Below are positions 1 to 8,645 of a stretch of DNA of 64,000 nucleotides, piece by piece. Within the stretch, counting starts at the first letter, position 1, and each line of letters starts with the position of its first letter. A model generated the notes under the pieces. The model was not told where the DNA came from. It was given only the letters and a program-made list of their open reading frames with translations, and searched no databases. Made by a program: the position numbers and the translations under genes. Source of the DNA: Gilvimarinus agarilyticus (lineage in GTDB: Bacteria > Pseudomonadota > Gammaproteobacteria > Pseudomonadales > Cellvibrionaceae); contig NZ_JXCJ01000001.1 of NCBI RefSeq assembly GCF_000832015.1, forward strand, positions 1,017,706-1,081,705. Reading direction: 5' to 3'.

Positions 1-38
1 CCGTTCACCGTTCACCGTTCACCGTTCACCGTTCACCG
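1..38. repeat. Heptamer tandem repeat GTTCACC (five full copies)
   Basis: Five perfect head-to-tail copies of GTTCACC occupy bases 3-37, and the array may extend past the left edge of the window. On the minus strand it reads GGTGAAC. The final codons and the TGA stop of the small lipoprotein gene (19-429) lie inside the array. A related array with unit GGGGAAC lies at 48488-48513, also just after a gene stop. Confidence 0.9.
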
Positions 39-429
39 GCTCACACGTTGCTGCCGGCAGGGGCCATTCGCGTTCACTTTGTCGGTGTTTTATTCGGCAC
101 TGACCATTCACAAGGTACAACTCGAAGTGATCTGGACGGTCGCGCCAGATCCCCTGGGCGCCGCTGGCGTCCAGGCTGCGCGGCCGGCTGGCGGCATCGA
201 TAATCAGCACGGGCTCTGTGGTGAGCGCTTGCTGCGACAGTGTTACTTCGGTTTGCAACGCATCGCTAACGATACCTTTAAGTTGCGCTCGCACAGTATC
301 GTCGGGCGTAACCAGCAGGGCGGGTTGTGGCCCGTTGCTCGGGGTGTTTTGACAGCCGCTCAGTATGCCTGCCAGCAACGCGGCTGCGCATAAGCGGCTC
401 AATAATGTGGTGATTGCGGTTGCTCTCAT
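19..429 (-). CDS. Small secreted lipoprotein of unknown function
   Basis: The 136-residue product has a typical lipoprotein signal: a basic start, a hydrophobic stretch and a lipobox ending LSGC at about residue 26. The mature part is about 110 residues and matches no family I recognise. It contains two cysteines near the C-terminus (in NGQCRI and ATCEP) that could pair in the periplasm. The start overlaps the stop of the upstream S41 protease gene by four bases (ATGA), so the two are probably translated together and may act together at the envelope. The last codons and the stop are formed by a heptamer repeat, so a change in copy number could alter the C-terminus. Function unknown. Confidence 0.7.
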   Translation of the reverse strand: MRATAITTLLSRLCAAALLAGILSGCQNTPSNGPQPALLVTPDDTVRAQLKGIVSDALQTEVTLSQQALTTEPVLIIDAASRPRSLDASGAQGIWRDRPDHFELYLVNGQCRIKHRQSEREWPLPAATCEPVNGER

Positions 430-2087
430 AGTGTCGACCCCTTGTGGCGCAATAGCATATCGCCAAGCCCCGGAGGTTGTTGTATAACGGCGTTTTCTGT
501 GGCGGTTGCGCCGGCTTTTTGTCGCTCGCTCAAGGTTTTATTGCTACTGCTGGCGGGGCAGCTGCCGGTGTTGCGGTAGTGTAATGCAGCGGCCAAGCGC
601 GCCTCGTTACTGTCGCCTAGGCTGTGCCCGTAATCGTCGGGCACCCAGCAGCCCGGTAGCTCAGCGGGGTTAGTGCTATTGCTGTTGCCGGGGAAGAAGC
701 CGTCGCTGTACTCGCCAAATCCTTTCGCGTTAACCGATTTAAACTGCGTCGAGAAATAGCTGGTGCCGCAGTTGTCCACCACATAAGCGCCGTAGGGCTT
801 GCCACAGGTGGCGGCGCCAATTTGCACTACCTCGACATCGATACCGATCAGACCGTTAATAATGGCCTCGGAGGCCGAGCAGGTGTCGGCACTGGTGAGC
901 ACATACACACGATCAAGGTTCAGAGCGGGTAATGCCTGACCGCCAATTTCAGAAAAACCCTGCGTCGTGGAGTGAAATTCCATAGGCGCCAGTGGCTCGC
1001 CGGTGAAAGGATCGATATTAGGGTGTTTATCGTTGAACTCGGTTGAGTTAAAGGTTTTATTGGCCGCATTGCTGCCAGCAATCATGTAGGCCAGCTGGTT
1101 GGCGATGTCCAGATAGCCGCCGCCGTTGTAGCGCAGATCCAGCACTAGATCGCTGACGCCCGCGCTGCGCAATTGCTCGATAGCGTTAATCAGCGCTGTC
1201 TCTGCTGTGGCGATGTGGGTATTAAATAAGAGGTAACCCACGTCGCCTGTTGCCGTGCTCAGAGTCTTAACCGTGGGCGTTGGGGCAATGGTGATTTCGG
1301 TGGAGTTGAGTTCAACCGTGCGCTCATCTGTGGCGTCTAAGTCGCGCACGGTAAAACGGTGGGTTTCGTTCAGCCCGGAGGGAAACAGTCCGGCGTTAAG
1401 CGTATCGATACCAGTATTGCTGTTATCGTAAACCGCATCGACGCCGTCAATTTCTAACACCTGTGCACCGCGACTCAGGCCGGCCTCCGCGGCCGGAGAG
1501 TTGGGCTGCACATACGACACCAGAATCTCCCGGGGCGGCACGGGAGACAGTATCGCCCACACGGCGCCAAAGCCGGCTTCAACCCCAGACTCGGTACGCT
1601 GCAGGTATTCGTCGGTGGGCGCACTCCAGTGAAATTGATCTTTGGGGGTGCCGGTGGGCGTAAGCTGCGTGGTTTTCATTAGCTGAAAGTACTCGGTGGT
1701 ACTGTAAAACGCGGGGTTACGATCTTCTACCTCGTCATACCAGAGGTAGAACTCATTGGTCAGCGAGCGTAAAAAGAAGTTCTCTTCGAGGGTGCTGCCG
1801 GCCATGTCCGGGTAGGGCTGGTCGTTGTAGGGCGCAATCCCGGTGCGGGGGTTTTCGCAAAGGCTCCAGTAGTCGTCCGCCGGCTCGTAACTACCCTCAA
1901 TCCAGGTAAGGTTTGAGGTGCTGGAAACGCTGCTTGAGCTGCTCGTGGCTGTGGCGCTCGAACTTGAGCGGGTTGCAAGGGGCTCGGGGCCTCCGCCACT
2001 GCTGCCGCCGCCACAGGCGGTTAAGCTTAAAAGAGCAATGGCCAGCAGGGTGCCAGTGGTGCGTGGTAGTTGTCGCTTAAAACTCAT
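426..2087 (-). CDS. S41-family (C-terminal processing) peptidase, lipoprotein
   Basis: This is a 553-residue secreted serine protease of the tail-specific (Tsp/CtpA) S41 family. It has a lipoprotein signal with lipobox LTAC (Cys about 25), a glycine- and then serine-rich linker (about 26-60), a PDZ-like region (about 165-265) and the S41 catalytic domain (about 280-450). By comparison with E. coli Tsp (Ser430/Lys455), the catalytic pair should be Ser about 404 (CSASE) and Lys about 430 (CGKPYG). The poly-serine linker resembles those of secreted enzymes in Cellvibrio and Saccharophagus. It is followed, with a 4-base overlap, by a small lipoprotein gene. Its substrate is unknown; envelope protein turnover is the likely role. 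Confidence 0.88.
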   Translation of the reverse strand: MSFKRQLPRTTGTLLAIALLSLTACGGGSSGGGPEPLATRSSSSATATSSSSSVSSTSNLTWIEGSYEPADDYWSLCENPRTGIAPYNDQPYPDMAGSTLEENFFLRSLTNEFYLWYDEVEDRNPAFYSTTEYFQLMKTTQLTPTGTPKDQFHWSAPTDEYLQRTESGVEAGFGAVWAILSPVPPREILVSYVQPNSPAAEAGLSRGAQVLEIDGVDAVYDNSNTGIDTLNAGLFPSGLNETHRFTVRDLDATDERTVELNSTEITIAPTPTVKTLSTATGDVGYLLFNTHIATAETALINAIEQLRSAGVSDLVLDLRYNGGGYLDIANQLAYMIAGSNAANKTFNSTEFNDKHPNIDPFTGEPLAPMEFHSTTQGFSEIGGQALPALNLDRVYVLTSADTCSASEAIINGLIGIDVEVVQIGAATCGKPYGAYVVDNCGTSYFSTQFKSVNAKGFGEYSDGFFPGNSNSTNPAELPGCWVPDDYGHSLGDSNEARLAAALHYRNTGSCPASSSNKTLSERQKAGATATENAVIQQPPGLGDMLLRHKGSTL

Positions 2088-2151
2088 AGTTGCACATATC
2101 CTTTGTACTGAATGATTGATGGTTACTCGCGTTTTTATTGTGAATCGTTGT

Positions 2152-3801
2152 TTAGCGCCCGGCGATTATGGCTACCGCCGCTGTTGCGAGCAAGACCCAA
2201 AGGCCTGCCGGCAGCTGGTTTAGCTCGACGTTGGGCAGCTGCGCATTTACCTCACTTAAGGCCAGATACCCGGCGCCGGCGAGGCTGAGCAGCGCGGCGA
2301 AGTTGGCGTAGCGCCGGCGCCGCCGGGCTTTTTCTTGCCGGGCCAGTTGCGCGCGAGTGAGCGCCAGCTCCTGGCTCCACTCGCCGATGTTTTGCACTTG
2401 CTGCAAACCGTTAAACACTAAGTGCGGCACCTCGGGAAATTTTTCCAGCCACTCGGGGGCGTAGCGTTTTAGCTCGCCCCACAGAGTGCGCGGGTCAAAC
2501 CTGTTTTTAAGCCAGCGCTCTAAAAATGGGTGCGCGGTGCTCCACAAATCTAGGTCGGGGTACAGTTGCCGGCCGAGCCCTTCGATATTGAGCAAGGTTT
2601 TTTGCAGCAGCACCAACTGCGGTTGTACCTCCATATTAAAGCGGCGCGCGGTACGAAACAGGCTTAATAATACATGGCCAAACGATATATCTTTGAGAGG
2701 CTTTTCAAAGATTGGTTCACACACGGTGCGCACGGCGGCCTCTAACTCCTCGACGCGCGTGTCCTCAGGAACCCAGCCACTTTGAATATGCAGCTCGGCC
2801 ACCTGGCGGTAGTCGCGGCGGAACATGGCCAGCATATTGCGCGCTAAGTAATACTGATCGGCCCGGGTGAGCGAGCCGACGATGGCCATGTCGACGGCAA
2901 TGTACTGCGGCTGCTCGGGGTGCTCGCGGGAGACAAAAATATTGCCCGGGTGCATGTCGGCGTGAAAAAAGTTGTGCTCAAATACTTGGGTAAAAAAGAT
3001 CTCGACACCGCGCTCGGCGAGTTTTTTCATGTCGGTGTGCTGAGCTTCTAGCGCGTCGATCTGAGTGACTGGGATACCGGAGATGCGCTCCATGACCAGT
3101 ACTTTATTACGGGTGTAGTCCCACATGATTTCGGGGATATACAGCAGTGGCGAGTGTAAAAAGTTACGCCGCAGTTGCGAGGCATTGGCCGCTTCGCGCT
3201 GTAAATCCAGCTCGTCAAAGATGGTCGTGCGGTAGTCCTCGACGACCTCCACCGGACGCAGGCGTTTGCCATCGGCGCTGTAGCGCTCCAGTCCACGCGC
3301 CAGCGCGTGCAGCAGCCGTGTGTCCTGGCTAATAACGCGCTCGATACCCGGGCGCACCACCTTCACCACCACTTCGCGGCCATCGTGTAACACCGCGGCG
3401 TGTACCTGTGCGACCGAGGCCGAGGCTAAAGGCTCGCGGTCGAACTGGGCGAAAATCGCATCGACGCTGTCGCCCAGTGAGCTCTCTACCAATTGGCAAA
3501 AGGTCTCTTTGGCAAAGGGCGGAACATTGTCTTGTAGCTCACTTAATGCCTCGACGATATCGGCGGGGATTAAATCCGGCCGGGTCGATAACAGCTGGCC
3601 GAATTTGACAAAGATGGGACCCAGTTGCTCGCACGCCAGACGCAACCTTTCTCCGCGGCTGAGTGAGCCGGCGGGGATCAGTCGCAGTGGACAAAGCAGT
3701 AGCCGCAGCCACCAGGGGATGTTGTGGCGCGGCAATAATAAATCCAGCCGAAAACGCGCAAACGTGAATACAATGCGGCACAGGCGAAGCAGAGAGTACA
3801 T
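2152..3801 (-). CDS. ubiB: UbiB, ubiquinone biosynthesis accessory ATPase (ABC1/ADCK-like)
   Basis: The 549-residue protein is UbiB, an atypical protein-kinase-like ATPase needed for coenzyme Q biosynthesis at the inner membrane. The family-specific KxGQ motif ([15 protein letters not shown]), the alanine-rich nucleotide loop ([11 protein letters not shown]), the lysine of VVKVVRPG and the catalytic region [10 protein letters not shown] are all visible. Two hydrophobic segments close the C-terminus, as usual. The metal-binding motif reads VDMAIVG where I recall DCGIVG or DFG in well-studied members, so glycine is replaced by alanine. It is the last gene of ubiE-ubiJ-ubiB and overlaps ubiJ by one base (TGATG). 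Confidence 0.96.
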   Translation of the reverse strand: MYSLLRLCRIVFTFARFRLDLLLPRHNIPWWLRLLLCPLRLIPAGSLSRGERLRLACEQLGPIFVKFGQLLSTRPDLIPADIVEALSELQDNVPPFAKETFCQLVESSLGDSVDAIFAQFDREPLASASVAQVHAAVLHDGREVVVKVVRPGIERVISQDTRLLHALARGLERYSADGKRLRPVEVVEDYRTTIFDELDLQREAANASQLRRNFLHSPLLYIPEIMWDYTRNKVLVMERISGIPVTQIDALEAQHTDMKKLAERGVEIFFTQVFEHNFFHADMHPGNIFVSREHPEQPQYIAVDMAIVGSLTRADQYYLARNMLAMFRRDYRQVAELHIQSGWVPEDTRVEELEAAVRTVCEPIFEKPLKDISFGHVLLSLFRTARRFNMEVQPQLVLLQKTLLNIEGLGRQLYPDLDLWSTAHPFLERWLKNRFDPRTLWGELKRYAPEWLEKFPEVPHLVFNGLQQVQNIGEWSQELALTRAQLARQEKARRRRRYANFAALLSLAGAGYLALSEVNAQLPNVELNQLPAGLWVLLATAAVAIIAGR

Positions 3802-4427
3802 CAGTGGTCCTTATGATCGTTGTGCGCCTGTAAACGGGCGATGCGGGCACCAAGCCGGTCTACGGCAAAACGAGTGTCGTCAATATCGGCCACAAATGTG
3901 GCAAACTCTGAGCGGCCCAATACTGCGCCGGACTCCTCAGCCAGATATTCTCGTATCAGCCGCTCGGCACTTTGCGCTCGCTCGCGGCCCCAGCGGCCCG
4001 CCCCGCGAACAGATTGCGCGAGGGCGTGGGCGGGCAGGGTGCCGATGATGTCAGCCAGCGCCAGTTCCCAGTCGATGTCCAGCTGCCCCATCAGCCCTTG
4101 CAACTGCGCCAACACACCGGCGTTGCCACTGATGCTAACGCCGCTGCCGTATAAGCTGTGTTGATCGGCAAACAGTAGTTTGGCGATATCGGTACCGCTG
4201 CCGCTCAGGGTGGCGGCCAGCTCGCCCTCGTAATGGCCGCTTAAGGCAATGCCGCTTGCGGTAAATTGCAGGTAGATTTTTTGTGCCGGCTGGGTGCAAT
4301 CGAGCAGTAAAGTTTGGCCCGCCAGCTTGGCCAGCTGCGCGCGAGTGCCCGGGTCGTACTCAAGTGCTTTGGCGGCGGCTTTTTCCAGCGCCGTGAGTAC
4401 AGCGGTAATGGCGGTTGGGTCGGCCAT
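3801..4427 (-). CDS. ubiJ: UbiJ, ubiquinone biosynthesis accessory factor (SCP2 domain)
   Basis: The 208-residue protein carries an N-terminal SCP2-type lipid-binding domain (about 15-115) and a C-terminal helical tail ending in a short coiled coil (about 165-205). In E. coli UbiJ binds ubiquinone intermediates and helps assemble the Ubi complex with UbiK. Placement between ubiE and ubiB is the conserved gammaproteobacterial order and is the strongest evidence, because the sequence itself is poorly conserved. The start overlaps the ubiE stop by one base (TAATG), and its own stop overlaps the ubiB start. Confidence 0.92.
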   Translation of the reverse strand: MADPTAITAVLTALEKAAAKALEYDPGTRAQLAKLAGQTLLLDCTQPAQKIYLQFTASGIALSGHYEGELAATLSGSGTDIAKLLFADQHSLYGSGVSISGNAGVLAQLQGLMGQLDIDWELALADIIGTLPAHALAQSVRGAGRWGRERAQSAERLIREYLAEESGAVLGRSEFATFVADIDDTRFAVDRLGARIARLQAHNDHKDH

Positions 4428-5176
4428 TAGGGTTTAACACCCATATGGAGCGCCACAATCCCGCCGGTCATGTTTTGAAACTCCGTCATCACAAAGCCGG
4501 CGTTGTCCATCATGCCTTGCAGGGTCTTTTGATCCGGGTGCATGCGGATCGACTCGGCCAAATAGCGGTAGCTATCAGCGTCGTTGGTAATGAGTTTGCC
4601 CATCAGCGGCAGCAGCGAGAACGAGTAGGTGTCGTAGGCTTTTTCCAGCAGCGGGTTGGCGGGCTTGGAAAACTCCAAAATCAGCAATCGGCCGCTGGGC
4701 TTTAGCACCCGCAGCATCGCCGCGAGCGCCAGGTCTTTATCAGTGACGTTGCGCAAACCAAAGGCGATGGTGATGCAGTCGAAGGTGTTGTCCGGAAAGG
4801 GTAAGTACTGGGCGTCGGCTTGAGCGCAAGTAAGGTTGCCGGCGACGCCGCGATCGGTTAACCGGTCGCGCCCGACATTGAGCATCGAGGCGTTGATGTC
4901 GGCCAGTACCACTAACCCCTCGGGGCCTACCTTTTGCGCAAACTGGTAGGATAAGTCGCCGGTTCCGCCGGCTATATCCAGTACTTTGTGGCCGGTGCGT
5001 ACCGCGGATTTTTCAATGGTGTAGCGCTTCCACAACCGGTGTACGCCACCCGACATTAAATCGTTCATCAGGTCGTATTTACCGGCGACCGAGTGAAACA
5101 CATCGGCAACGCGTTCGGCCTTTTTATCGACCTCGACCTGCTCAAAACCGAAGTGAGTGGTTTTTTTCTCGCTCAT
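4427..5176 (-). CDS. ubiE: UbiE, C-methyltransferase of ubiquinone/menaquinone biosynthesis
   Basis: The 249-residue SAM-dependent methyltransferase adds the C-methyl group to the quinone ring in ubiquinone (and, where present, menaquinone) synthesis. It starts with the family-typical [17 protein letters not shown] region. The SAM-binding motif I is [15 protein letters not shown] (about residues 67-81), followed by [10 protein letters not shown] and the conserved [12 protein letters not shown]. It is the first gene of ubiE-ubiJ-ubiB. The RDD gene upstream is separated by about 80 bases, so a promoter may lie there. Confidence 0.97.
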   Translation of the reverse strand: MSEKKTTHFGFEQVEVDKKAERVADVFHSVAGKYDLMNDLMSGGVHRLWKRYTIEKSAVRTGHKVLDIAGGTGDLSYQFAQKVGPEGLVVLADINASMLNVGRDRLTDRGVAGNLTCAQADAQYLPFPDNTFDCITIAFGLRNVTDKDLALAAMLRVLKPSGRLLILEFSKPANPLLEKAYDTYSFSLLPLMGKLITNDADSYRYLAESIRMHPDQKTLQGMMDNAGFVMTEFQNMTGGIVALHMGVKP

Positions 5177-5256
5177 AGCACACCTTGCCTGTCGCCGGAT
5201 TTGGGGCCGCTATTGTAACCGAGCCGGCTCGTACGCGCGACCGGCGCGGCAGGCGA

Positions 5257-5715
5257 TTACGGCTTTGTGCGGATGACCAAGGTGCGGGCGAGCTTATCGT
5301 GCCAGCCCTGTTTGCGCGGGTCCCAGAGTATCCATAAAAACCCGAGCCCCAATGGCAGTAGTGACAGGTAGTAACCGAGATAGCGCACCAGCAGCTGCCA
5401 GGGTGCGGGTTTGGCGAGGCTTGTGGCATCGACGATGTAGGCCCGGAGCAGTAGTTTGCCCGGTGTGGCGGCCTTAATAAGCCAAAACACCAGAGTAAAC
5501 ACAGCGGGGATGCCGTAATTGACCCAGGCGTCGTCGCCCCCAGCCAGTAGCATGTCCAGGCCGCTATCCATGTGGCGGTAGGCGAATACAATCGCCCCAA
5601 TCAGGAGCGGTAAAACCAACAGCGAGTCAATAATGCAGGCGCCCAAGCGCGTCCCAAAGCCAACGTACTCTGGCGCGGGCAGAGTTTGGCTAGCGGCGTT
5701 GGCTGGTGTAGGCAT
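5257..5715 (-). CDS. RDD family membrane protein
   Basis: This 152-residue inner-membrane protein has the RDD layout. It opens with GFGTRLGACIIDSLLVLPLLIG (Arg-Asp in the first helix), follows with a second hydrophobic helix (about 70-88) containing AATPGKLLLRAYIVD, and ends with a third helix (about 110-130). RDD proteins are widespread and mostly uncharacterised; some have been linked to ion or sodium/proton exchange. It lies on the same strand as ubiEJB, about 80 bases upstream of ubiE, and may or may not be cotranscribed. Confidence 0.85.
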   Translation of the reverse strand: MPTPANAASQTLPAPEYVGFGTRLGACIIDSLLVLPLLIGAIVFAYRHMDSGLDMLLAGGDDAWVNYGIPAVFTLVFWLIKAATPGKLLLRAYIVDATSLAKPAPWQLLVRYLGYYLSLLPLGLGFLWILWDPRKQGWHDKLARTLVIRTKP

Positions 5716-5881
5716 AGGGTAAGTTTACTGTGTTAGCGACTGCAAGTATGGGTAAAGATTACTCGTCTGGCGTGGTTGAGTGGCTATACTGATGCCCGCT
5801 TCGGGCGTTTGCCCGCAGGCTTTGACTGAGCAGCTAGGCGGCAGTTCCTGCCCTACAACAAATAATGAACGGAGTGCCATT

Positions 5882-6727
5882 ATGCATGGTTTTAAACGAT
5901 TTTTGGCGTATTGCTTACTAACGGCAACGGCGTTAACCGGTACGGCCAACGCCGCAGAGCCTGAACTTAGTGTTCAACTGTGGTCGGTTAAAGATGATTT
6001 AACCGAAGACTTTAAAGGAACACTGGAGGCTCTGGCAGACATGGGTTTTGACGGGGTGGAGTTTGCCGGCAACTTTGGCCCCTACGCCGATGACCCGGCG
6101 GGTCTCAAAGAGTACCTGGCCAGTATTGGCTTAGAGGCCTCTGGCGCCCACCTTGGTTTTGATCAGCTGGCCGATGACAAACTCTACCAAACGGCGGCGT
6201 TTTACCTGGCGTTGGGTGCCGAGTATCTGGTGGTGCCTTGGGATGACCGAGCCTTTAGTGCCGACGGTGTAGAAGCCGTCGTGGCTGATTTGAACGCCGC
6301 GGCGAGCAAGCTCGCGCCATACGGCTTGATGACCGGTTATCACAACCACGCGCAAGAGTTGGCGCCCTACCAAGGAACCACCTACTGGGATTATATCGCC
6401 GCGAATACTGATGACCGTGTGATCATGCAGCTGGATGCGGGTTGGGCTACGGTTGCTGGCAAAGATGCCGCCGTTTATATCCGCAAATACCCGGGCCGCA
6501 CTTTGGCCACCCACATCAAAGCGGGGCTGCCCGAGGGCACAACGGGTAAAAAGACCATTCTAGGACAAGATGTGGCTGACTGGGCCGCCGTGGTAACGGC
6601 AGCGCGTGAAGTGGGCGGCACCGAGTGGTTGGTGGTCGAGCAGGAGGAATACCCCGAAGGTATGTCGCCACTGGAGTCGGTCGAGGCTTCGGTGAATGGG
6701 TTGCGCGAGATTATGGCGAATATGTGA
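5882..6727 (+). CDS. Periplasmic sugar phosphate isomerase/epimerase-like TIM-barrel protein
   Basis: The 281-residue product has a signal peptide (cleavage near ANAAEPE, about residue 24) and a xylose-isomerase-like TIM barrel (AP endonuclease 2 superfamily). Barrel signatures include SVQLWSVKDDL, MGFDGVEFAGNF, GYHNHAQE with metal-ligand-type His/Glu, MQLDAGW and LVVEQEEY. Family members isomerise or epimerise sugars, often next to sugar oxidoreductases. Here there is no obvious sugar operon, and the export signal makes it a periplasmic variant. The start at 5882 is chosen because GGAG lies at 5871-5874 and the signal peptide begins there; an in-frame upstream ATG at 5780 lacks both. A strong terminator follows. 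The substrate is unknown. Confidence 0.83.
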   Translation: MHGFKRFLAYCLLTATALTGTANAAEPELSVQLWSVKDDLTEDFKGTLEALADMGFDGVEFAGNFGPYADDPAGLKEYLASIGLEASGAHLGFDQLADDKLYQTAAFYLALGAEYLVVPWDDRAFSADGVEAVVADLNAAASKLAPYGLMTGYHNHAQELAPYQGTTYWDYIAANTDDRVIMQLDAGWATVAGKDAAVYIRKYPGRTLATHIKAGLPEGTTGKKTILGQDVADWAAVVTAAREVGGTEWLVVEQEEYPEGMSPLESVEASVNGLREIMANM

Positions 6728-6750
6728 CCACATCGTGTGCGGTATTAATT

Positions 6751-6773
6751 GGGCGCCTTAGGGCGCCCTTTTT
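6751..6773 (+). terminator. Rho-independent terminator after the TIM-barrel gene
   Basis: A perfect 7-bp GC stem (GGGCGCC at 6751-6757 and GGCGCCC at 6762-6768, loop TTAG) is followed by a T run at 6769-6773. It ends transcription 24 bases after the stop at 6727 and separates that gene from tamA. Confidence 0.92.
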
Positions 6774-6905
6774 ATTGGTCTGTAGGCCAAGCAGAATGCT
6801 AAACTAGCTTAGCTCCACGTCGGCCAAAACGCAGTGGAGCTGGCCTCGTGTTGCAACTTCCGGCAGGGATGGCTTGTCTGAAAGGTTGCTCACACTGAAT
6901 TTAGT

Positions 6906-8645
6906 ATGGACCCTATGTCGCCAAAGATCGCGCGCCTGCTGTTAGTTGGTGCCCTTATTCAGACGCCTCTGGCACTTGCCATCGAGCCCAAGCTTGAATT
7001 GGTGGGCGGCTCTGATGCGCTGCGTGACAACATCCGCGCTTACCTCGACCTTGGCAGCCAATCTTGCCGGTTGGCACGCTGGCACGTGCGCGCGCTGGGG
7101 CGTGAGCTGGATAGCAAAGTGGACGAAGCCGCCCGTGCGCTCGGTTACTACCACCTGAGCAGTAAAAAAGAGTTTGTGCGCGAGAACGACTGCTGGCGTC
7201 TCACCCTTAATATCACGCCGGGCCCGGCGGTTGCCTACGAAGAGGTGAATATTCATATCAGCGGCGAGGGCAAAGACAATCGTCGCCTGCTTAATGCGCG
7301 TTCGAATAATCCACTACGCGCCGGCAGCCAGCTCGATCACGGCCGCTACGAGGCGTACAAAAATAGTTTGCTAAAAGCCGCCAACACTCAAGGTTACTTT
7401 GATGCAGATTTTCGTCGCGCTGAAGTGCTGGTAAGCCAGGAGCGCAACACAGCACGGGTAAATATCGAGCTGGATACCGGCGATCGATACCGCCTGGGGG
7501 ATATAAAAGTTACCCACGATATCCTCAACGATGACCTTATTGACCGCTACGTCACGTTGGAGGAAGGGGATGAGTACAACGCTGACGACTTAGTGCGTTT
7601 AAAAAGCGAGCTACAAGCCAGTAATTATTTTGGCGGTGTCAACGTTGTGCCGCAAATGCAGTCGCTAAACGATGGCACCGTTCCGGTTAATATCGACTTA
7701 AACGCCGGCCCTAAACACAGTTACTCGGCGGGTATCGGTTACGCATCGGATACCGGGCCGCGTATTTTGTTGGGTTATGAAAATCGTTACTTAAACGATC
7801 GCGGCCACAAACTTGATGTCAACATCAATGCCTCGGAAGTGATCACCACTTATATGGTGAGCTACTCGATCCCTATGGCGCGCCCCGCCTATCAAGTGTT
7901 GCGTGGTTATACGGGTTTTACGCAGGAAAAAATCAACGACTCTACCAGTAACCGCTTGGCGACCGGGGTGAACTACTCCAGTTGGGAGAACAGTGCCTGG
8001 CTGAATAATTATGGCTTGAGTTATGAGAAAGAAGATTACTCGTTTGGGGATGACCCGGCGCAGCACTCGGAGTTGATTATCCCTCTGTACAGCACCTCTT
8101 ATTCAAGCGCTAAAGATGTGAATTATCCGCGTCGCGGCTGGAACGTCACCATGCGCTTAAAGGGGGCCAGCGAATCGCTTATTTCCAGCACCGATTTTTT
8201 GCAGGCCTATGGCCGGCTAAAAGTAATTTTGCCGTTAGGCGACGATAGTCGCCTGCTGTTGCGTGGCGAAGCCGGGGTTACCGAAATTGACGATTTTGAC
8301 AAGCTGCCGATCTCGCTGCGCTTTTTTGCCGGTGGCGATTCCAGTGTGCGCGGTTACGGCTATAAAACCCTCGGCCCCACCAACGATGACGATATTGTGG
8401 TTGGCGGCTCGCGCCTGTTAACGGGCAGTGTCGAGTATGATTACCGCATTTTTGGCGACTTTAGTGTGGCAACGTTTTACGACGAGGGTACAGCGTTTAA
8501 TAAAGGCTACCTCGATCGCTATCGCGGCGTGGGGGTCGGCGTGCGCTGGATCTCACCGGTGGGACCAGTGCGCGCCGATGTCGCCCGAGCGCTCGATGGC
8601 GACGAAGGTTGGCGCCTGCATTTAAGTGTGGGGCCCGACTTGTGA
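6906..8645 (+). CDS. tamA: TamA, Omp85-family outer-membrane translocation subunit
   Basis: The 579-residue protein is TamA, the outer-membrane half of the translocation and assembly module that helps insert some outer-membrane proteins and move lipids. A signal peptide (cleavage near ALAIEPK) is followed by three POTRA repeats (about 30-265) and a 16-strand Omp85 barrel. The barrel shows the conserved RFFAGGDSSVRGYGY motif of loop 6 (about residues 475-490) and a final strand with GWRLHLSVGPDL. Codon 1 (6906) or codon 4 (6915) could be the start; neither has a strong ribosome site. It overlaps tamB by four bases (GTGA). Confidence 0.94.
   Translation: MDPMSPKIARLLLVGALIQTPLALAIEPKLELVGGSDALRDNIRAYLDLGSQSCRLARWHVRALGRELDSKVDEAARALGYYHLSSKKEFVRENDCWRLTLNITPGPAVAYEEVNIHISGEGKDNRRLLNARSNNPLRAGSQLDHGRYEAYKNSLLKAANTQGYFDADFRRAEVLVSQERNTARVNIELDTGDRYRLGDIKVTHDILNDDLIDRYVTLEEGDEYNADDLVRLKSELQASNYFGGVNVVPQMQSLNDGTVPVNIDLNAGPKHSYSAGIGYASDTGPRILLGYENRYLNDRGHKLDVNINASEVITTYMVSYSIPMARPAYQVLRGYTGFTQEKINDSTSNRLATGVNYSSWENSAWLNNYGLSYEKEDYSFGDDPAQHSELIIPLYSTSYSSAKDVNYPRRGWNVTMRLKGASESLISSTDFLQAYGRLKVILPLGDDSRLLLRGEAGVTEIDDFDKLPISLRFFAGGDSSVRGYGYKTLGPTNDDDIVVGGSRLLTGSVEYDYRIFGDFSVATFYDEGTAFNKGYLDRYRGVGVGVRWISPVGPVRADVARALDGDEGWRLHLSVGPDL

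Noticed and set aside
1-38. Short direct repeats that could suggest a CRISPR array
   Set aside because: Units are 7 bases, contiguous and without spacers; no cas genes are in the window.
3320-4048. 242-codon plus-strand frame across ubiB and ubiJ
   Set aside because: It spans the junction of two well-supported genes on the other strand and has no protein-like features or ribosome site.
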